This document shows positions 8,895 through 13,634 of a stretch of DNA of 13,634 nt, piece after piece. Each line of letters opens with the position of its first letter. The stretch's first letter is position 1. The stretch covers positions 1 through 13,634 of the forward strand of contig PDHQ01000619.1 of assembly GCA_003339415.1 (NCBI GenBank), given 5' to 3'. A program made the position numbers and the translations under genes. The notes beneath the pieces were generated by a model. That model did not search any database. It was given only the letters and a program-made list of their open reading frames with translations, and was not told the origin of the DNA. The DNA is from Ophiocordyceps camponoti-saundersi (nom. inval.) (Eukaryota; Ascomycota; Sordariomycetes; Hypocreales; Ophiocordycipitaceae).

Positions 8895-9400
8895 TATAAA
8901 GATAAGAGAAATAAGAGGAAGGAAGAAGGGAACTACTTAATTAGACCTTTAATATCTTAAAATAACTGCTTAAATTAGTAACTTATTATAAAAAGTCTAA
9001 GGTTTAAAAGAAGTTATAATTCTATTTATTAAAGTTTTTACCCTAAGTCCTCTCTAAGACTTAACTTGCGTATTATAACTTTAAGATATCTGCGAAGATA
9101 AAGTTAAGGTTAATTCTTGCTTAATTCCTTCCTTACTCGAGGGAAACTAACTATACTATATACCTCGTGATAGCCTATATCCTATCTTAATCACTTTTCT
9201 TCTTCTAATCCTCGGAAGCTCTTAAGAGAAGAAATATTTAATAAAAGCATTTAATTAGAAACTTATAAGCCCCTATTAGCTCCTAAGCTAAGGCTAATAC
9301 GTGGTTTTTTTCTTTAGCATATCTGCTACCGCCGCTAAACTCTCTATATACGAAATATCTTAATAATATAACGCTATATCTTCGTTTACGTTAGCAGTAT
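8895..9400 (+). repeat. Dispersed repeat R, copy 2
   Basis: R2 has the ordered blocks AAAGATAAGAGAAATAAG (about 8906), AAATTAGTAA, AAGGTTTAAAA (about 8999), CTAAGTCCTCTCTAAGACTT, CTCGAGGGAAACTAA (9136-9150), CCTCGGAAGCTCTTA and TACCGCCGCTAAA (about 9327-9339). It extends further left than can be traced in R1 and shares that extension with R4. The orientation is the same as the other copies. Confidence 0.75.
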
Positions 9401-9510
9401 AGTCGGCCTAATCTTCTTATACTTAAACTATTCTCTAATCGCTATATCTTACCGATAAGACTTAATATATATATACTTAAACCTAATAAAGAAAATAATA
9501 GTCTAGTTAC

Positions 9511-11400
9511 GGACGCTATATTATATTTCCGGTCGATATATACCTTAAACTTACTTCTAGTTACCTTGTTAAGACCGATAGTGAAGAAGATTAGAAATAT
9601 TAGCTTAACGAAGATAAGCTCCTCCGATTTCGGGCTTAATAGTATTAAAATAACTAGAAAAAAAAACACTACCTGCTAACTAGGCCTTAAATAACTCTTA
9701 TAAGATTACGGGCGGAGGATAAACCTAGTTTAGGTCGTAAGACTATAGGCTTCTTTTAAGCTAAAGAGCCTACTATATCTCCGAATATAACTTATTTCCT
9801 TACGCTCTATAAAATAATCGCCTCCCTAAATAATAACCTAGCTAACGAAGTAGTAGTTAGTCCGCACTTAAAGACGCGTAGTAATTCTGCTCTCTTATAA
9901 GTTATAACTAATCGTAAAAAATATATTACTAATAGTAGCTTTAGCGAAATTCTTCCCTCCCCCCCCCTTTCGTCTTATACGATATCGACGAAGCATATCT
10001 TAATACTTCTATCTTTATCTTTCTAAATAAACCCGTTTTTAATATTTCGATATTATTAACCCTAAACGCGTATAGTATATACTTAAGCGCCTCGATTATT
10101 AGTCCTAAACTATAACCCTACTTTAAAACGTATATTCTAACCTCTTAGCTAAACCCTTCGGCGCTTAAGAAGGCTCTCTCTAAGGATATACTACCCGGAA
10201 TCGGAAAGTAATACCCGTCTATATTAGAACACGACTATCGCCCTCTTTACTATAACTCTAGGCACGCCTAATATACTTTAAGAGTAGCCTGCCGATATTA
10301 TTTAACTATAAAGCTAGATCCTTTATCTCCTATACTCTCTTACCTATAATACCGATTTATATCCTAATATTATTTTATTAAAGGTAACCGCCTTTCGAAA
10401 TAACGGTTTATCTTAAGATCTTTAAACTAAGCGGCAAGGCCGCTTTAGAACCCTTATCGTCACGCCCTAATAGGATAACTTATAATCGTAAAAAGAGTAG
10501 GACTATCTTAATCCCCTTAATATCCCTAAATATATTACGCGTACGAGACTATTATTCTTTTTAATAAACTATATATTAACTCCCGTTTATATATAAGTTT
10601 TTTAATAAAGCTATACCCTTTTTAATAAAAAAAAACATATCCGAAGTCTATTTAAACTTTTCCCGCGTTCCTATATATAAGTTATATATTACCTTTCTAA
10701 TAATATCTTACCCTAATAATTAACTATTTTTTAGCGTTCTATATTTTCCGACGAGTTTTTCGATTCTCTTCTCTTTCTTTAAGATAAAAAAAAAGTAAGA
10801 GTCCTCCCCTATATTATCTCCGCTCTTTATAATATAAAGATCTATAAATATTCTAATCCTATTTTATATCTTCCCCTACTACGTATATATTATCTATTAC
10901 GCCCGTAGGCATAGCTAAAAATCGTAAACCTTCTCCTACTCCCCCGAACTTAAGTAACCTAATCGACTTAATATCTTACGCCTTTTTACCCTCCCCTTAT
11001 AACGCGACGGATATATCCTATACCTCTCCTCTCTCGCTTTTTGCCCCGATACTTATAAAGCTCCGCGAGAAGTATAATATTAAAGAGGCTATATCGTTTA
11101 CTATTCTTGCCGCCGTCGATAACGCTATCTTACCCTTTACTAAAGGAAGCGGAGATATATATACTAGTCTCCTCGCCTATATTATTAGGGATATACTATA
11201 TCGCGTTAGATACGATCGCGCGCAGCACGTCGACGACCTCTATAATAAACGATAAGATTACGGGTTTATAATAAATCCGCCTCGCCGCTTATCTCCTCCT
11301 AACGTCGAATCTTCTCTAACGGCCCCCCCTACCCGTACTATCGAGCTAACGGCCCGGAACTTAGCATAGTTTATTAATATAATATCCGTCCTATTACGCT
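9511..11400 (+). pseudogene. Large degenerate gene relic, unknown family
   Basis: Read from 9511 in phase 1, the plus strand gives a protein-like sequence with stops mainly at expected Gln positions. Runs such as 9760-9897 are open. At a run of nine C (9959-9967) the frame must shift to phase 0, which then continues to about 11380. Phase 0 contains YDIDEAYLN just after the shift, and a 132-codon stretch without any stop (10857-11252) that includes REKYNIKEA and RYDRAQHVDDLYNKR. The part at 10500-10850 is poor and may hold introns or a gene boundary, so two genes are possible. No conserved domain is recognised. Flanking R copies (8895-9400 and 11590-11800) suggest it belongs to a repeated subtelomeric or mobile unit. 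Confidence 0.45.
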
Positions 11401-11589
11401 TATAATATTAACCTTATTTTATCTTTCCTCTCTCTTTCTACTCGTTATCTTACCTTACGTAATATATTTCTTTTCTATTAAGCGCCTCCTACCCCTTACT
11501 ACTGCTATTAGTTATTATAATTCTTATCTTTAATATATATATATTATAGAAAAAAAATGCTAAATTATATAAGTAATATCCTACCCTAT
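11401..11589. other. Spacer between gene relic and repeat R copy 3
   Basis: This is AT-rich spacer with no convincing gene. A short minus-strand frame over 11489-11671 runs into repeat R and has low-complexity Ile/Tyr/Asn content, so I do not count it as a gene. Confidence 0.4.
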
Positions 11590-11800
11590 ATATATTATTA
11601 AAATATCCTATCTTAACTACTTTTATAGCCTGATCCTTAGAAGCCCTCGCGAGAAGAGAGCCGTTAAGCAACTATTTAAATAAACCCTATATTAGCCCCT
11701 TATAGCTCCCTAAGTAAAGGTAACGCTAATTTTTTTTTTCCTTAGGTATCTTAGCTATCGCCGCTAAACTATTACTATAGTAATCTTAATCTTACCGTTA
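11590..11800 (+). repeat. Dispersed repeat R, copy 3, partial
   Basis: Only the right-hand part of R is present: TCCTATCTTAACTACTTTTATAGCCTGATCCTTAGAAG-like blocks (about 11606-11645), the segment around TATTAGCCCCTTATAGCTCC (also in copy 2) and CGCCGCTAAAC (about 11759-11769). The AAGGTTTAAAA and CTCGAGGGAAACTAA parts are missing. It is a truncated copy or a very diverged one. Confidence 0.6.
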
Positions 11801-11980
11801 TATATATAATAAGGAAGGAGTATTAAGAAATAAGGAAAGAAAATAATAGAGGATTATAGAGCTATTATAGCTATTATATATAGAATAAACAAAGGGGAAA
11901 GAATAAGCAAAAAAATAAAGGGAAAGCGAATAATCGTTAAGCTATACCTTATAGGCTATCTATAATAAATTATATATCTC
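11801..11980. other. Purine-rich AT spacer
   Basis: The plus strand is strongly A/G-rich at 11806-11935 (AAGGAAGGAG, AAAGGGGAAAG and similar). It lies just after the stop of the minus-strand gene and may be its 3' flank. A weak likeness to the AAGATAAGAGAAATAAG block of R copies 2 and 4 could be composition only. Confidence 0.35.
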
Positions 11981-12850
11981 TTATTTCCGTCCTCTTAGAT
12001 ACGGGGGCATATATCCGGGAGCTAAATAAGCCGGAATCTTAGTCTTTACGGATTTAGTAGGTATTATTTTTAAGACCCCCGGAGTCTAGGCCTTAGGCTT
12101 TTCTAGTTTATATTTCTCCCTTAGGACCGCGGCTTTATTCCTTATAACTATTAACCTCCTACCTAGTTTAGAAGGTCTTATTATTATAACTCCGGGGGTC
12201 TTCGCTTTAAACTTACTAACTAGGTTCTTCCTTATTATAATAGCGGTTTTTTCCTCTATAACTGCCGACTTACTATTTAGTTCGGAAGATTTCCTTTCTT
12301 TAACTGCTAAAGTCTCGGCCTTACGAATATCGACTAGGATCTTCGTAGTTTACGTCGCGGGTTCGTCCTTTATAACTCCGGACTCTTCCTCTATATTAAA
12401 ACGTATAGTATTTATAGCTGCCGTAGTCTCCGGCTTAGGCGTGCCGACCTCGTTCTTCGTAATTATAGTCCCGCCTTCGTTCTTCTCGACTACGGACTTA
12501 TCTTCTAGTTTAGAATATATAGTCTTTATAACCGCCGTCGTCTCCGGCTTAGGCGTATCGACCTCGTTCTTCGTAGCTATTATCGCGATTTTATTCTTTT
12601 CGACTCCGGTCTTCTCCTCTATTAGTATCGTCGCTATATCCTCCCCTCGTAAATCGTCTACAGCTCTATCTTCTGCCCTACGCTAGTCGGTAAATATCGT
12701 CTCTGCCGTTATTATCTTTAAGGCTTATAGGCGATAGTCTCGAATTTCCACTATATAATAATTATTATAAGAGGGCTTTTACTATAGAAGGTAGCGAATA
12801 AGTATAATATAGTCGGTAAGTATAATAATAAAGAATTTAAGCTACGCTAT
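11981..12850 (-). pseudogene. Gene relic for a charged protein with ~38-residue tandem repeats
   Basis: One minus-strand frame runs from about 12850 to a TAA at 11981-11983. From 12684 to the end there are about 234 codons with only two internal stops (near 12349 and 12090), far fewer than elsewhere in the window. The protein is rich in Lys, Glu, Thr, Ile and Val. A block with the signature TKNEVxTPKPETTA recurs every 38 residues (114 bp; plus-strand anchors GTCTCCGGCTTAGGCGT at 12427 and 12541), with one or two more decayed copies further on. The C-terminus reads APGYMPPYLRGRK, a compact Pro/Arg-rich ending. No membrane segment, catalytic motif or known domain is recognised. Upstream stops (about 12725 and 12780) show the N-terminal part is damaged. 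The start is not defined. Confidence 0.65.
12312..12655 (-). repeat. Intragenic 114-bp tandem repeats
   Basis: The period is 114-115 bp, with units beginning at about 12312, 12427 and 12541. The two right-hand units match closely (GTCTCCGGCTTAGGCGT then CGACCTCGTTCTTCGTA). The left unit is more diverged. The period is a multiple of three, so the repeats preserve the minus-strand reading frame of the gene they sit in. This supports protein-level repeats. Confidence 0.75.
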
Positions 12851-13261
12851 CTAGCTACTTAAGCTACTAGCTCGGTTACGTAAGTGCCGAGAACCTAGAT
12901 ATCTAGCGCGAGCTATAATTTAAAATCTCGTATATTATTAAGTATAACTATATAACTCGTTACTTCTCGGTTTATAGTTAAAATTATCCGATACCTCCTA
13001 ATACTATATATACCTAATCTAATTCCGATTTATAATTTTAGACCTCCTATTTAGATAACTTTAACTTGTTTTCTATAAACTCTATTTATAGTCTTTTACC
13101 TACTCTTTCTCTAACCCCTATATTCTATACCTTAAAGCTATTAATCTTAAGTTCTAAGATATGCTTAGTATCTAAGCAAATAATTATTATTACTACTTAA
13201 AATATTTATTTATTATATAACTATATATTATCTTATACTATATAAAAGAAATACTATATTT
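12851..13261. other. AT-rich stretch, possible upstream part of the minus-strand relic
   Basis: Nothing is firmly recognised here. GC content is a little higher at 12851-12915, and this may be the damaged 5' part or promoter of the minus-strand gene. The rest is AT-rich with many stops in all frames. Confidence 0.4.
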
Positions 13262-13634
13262 ATAGCTAAAGATAAGAGAAATAAGATAATAGAAGATATA
13301 AACTACTATATTAAACTCTTAGTATTCTAAAATAATTACTTAAATTAGTAGCTTCTAGCGAAAAGGGGTAAGGTTTAAAACGATATTATAATTCCGTTTA
13401 GTAAAGTTTTTACCCTAAGTCTTCTCTAAAACTTAACTTACGATTTACGACTTTTATAATATCTATAAAGATAAGGTTAAGGGCTAAATCTTGTTTAATT
13501 CCTTCCTCTCTCGAGGGAAACTAATATACGCTATATACCTAGGTATAGCCCCTATCCTATCCTAATTACCTTCTATTTCCTAATCCCTAAAAGCCCTTAG
13601 GGGAAAAAAAAAAAAAGAGTTTAAAGAAGTATTT
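13262..13634 (+). repeat. Dispersed repeat R, copy 4, cut by window end
   Basis: R4 has AAAGATAAGAGAAATAAG (about 13268), TTAAATTAGTAGC, AAGGTTTAAAA (13370-13380), TTATAATTCCGTTTAGTAAAG, CTAAGTCTTCTCTAAAACTT, CTCGAGGGAAACTAA (13510-13524) and AAAAGCCCTTAG. It matches copy 2 from its left edge and is interrupted only by the end of the window. The ACCGCCGCTAAA end seen in the other copies would lie beyond it. Confidence 0.75.

Noticed and set aside
9442..9669. Minus-strand frame of 75 codons resembling a membrane protein
   Set aside because: It is antisense to the plus-strand relic starting at 9511. Its hydrophobic make-up follows from AT-rich sequence.
11489..11671. Minus-strand frame of 60 codons
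   Set aside because: It has low-complexity Ile/Tyr/Asn content and overlaps repeat R copy 3.
12441..12686. Open plus-strand frame of 81 codons, Ser/Phe/Ile-rich
   Set aside because: It is the complement of the 38-residue repeat gene. The minus frame is three times longer and ends in a compact C-terminus, so the plus frame is a shadow.
1..13634. tRNA or rRNA genes
   Set aside because: I found no cloverleaf-like segment with intact A and B boxes and no rRNA-like conserved block. A covariance-model scan would be needed to exclude degraded ones.

Overview
This looks like a heavily mutated, repeat-rich stretch of nuclear DNA from a filamentous ascomycete (Pezizomycotina), probably subtelomeric or heterochromatic. 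The main clue is base composition. CpA and TpG are almost absent and TpA is extreme, while CpG stays common. That is the footprint of repeat-induced point mutation (RIP: C to T at CpA on both strands), not of CpG methylation decay. Every recognisable reading frame is littered with TAA/TAG codons, where Gln (CAA/CAG) or Trp (TGG) would be expected. I see no intact gene, so the entries below are relics read through those stops.

Layout, left to right. 1-240 is TA-rich filler. 240-1160 holds minus-strand coding relics of unknown family. 1254-4838 is a Ty1/copia LTR retrotransposon on the minus strand. It has two LTR copies, a gag-like 5' frame and a very clear reverse transcriptase/RNase H, but no visible integrase core or protease. 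4839-7650 is a tandem duplication (units A and B, about 1.45 kb) of a plus-strand gene with its own TATA box and CT-rich leader. The gene encodes an unrecognised Cys-rich protein in which RIP has turned several Cys into Tyr.

7840-8330 is the first copy of a dispersed repeat (called R). It is followed directly by a GC-rich, almost unmutated double block of [GC hairpin + TTAGGG array] at 8327-8455, an interstitial telomere. Further R copies lie at about 8895-9400, 11590-11800 (partial) and 13262-13634 (cut by the window end). Between R copies sit two relic genes. One is on plus (9511-11400, with a frameshift at a C9 run and a 132-codon stop-free stretch). The other is on minus (12850-11981), encoding a charged protein with about 38-residue tandem repeats.

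Functionally this is a graveyard of mobile and subtelomeric repeats silenced by RIP. The points that stand out are the telomeric double block, the tandem Cys-rich gene pair, and the two unknown gene relics delimited by R copies. All calls come from reading by eye; no database was searched.
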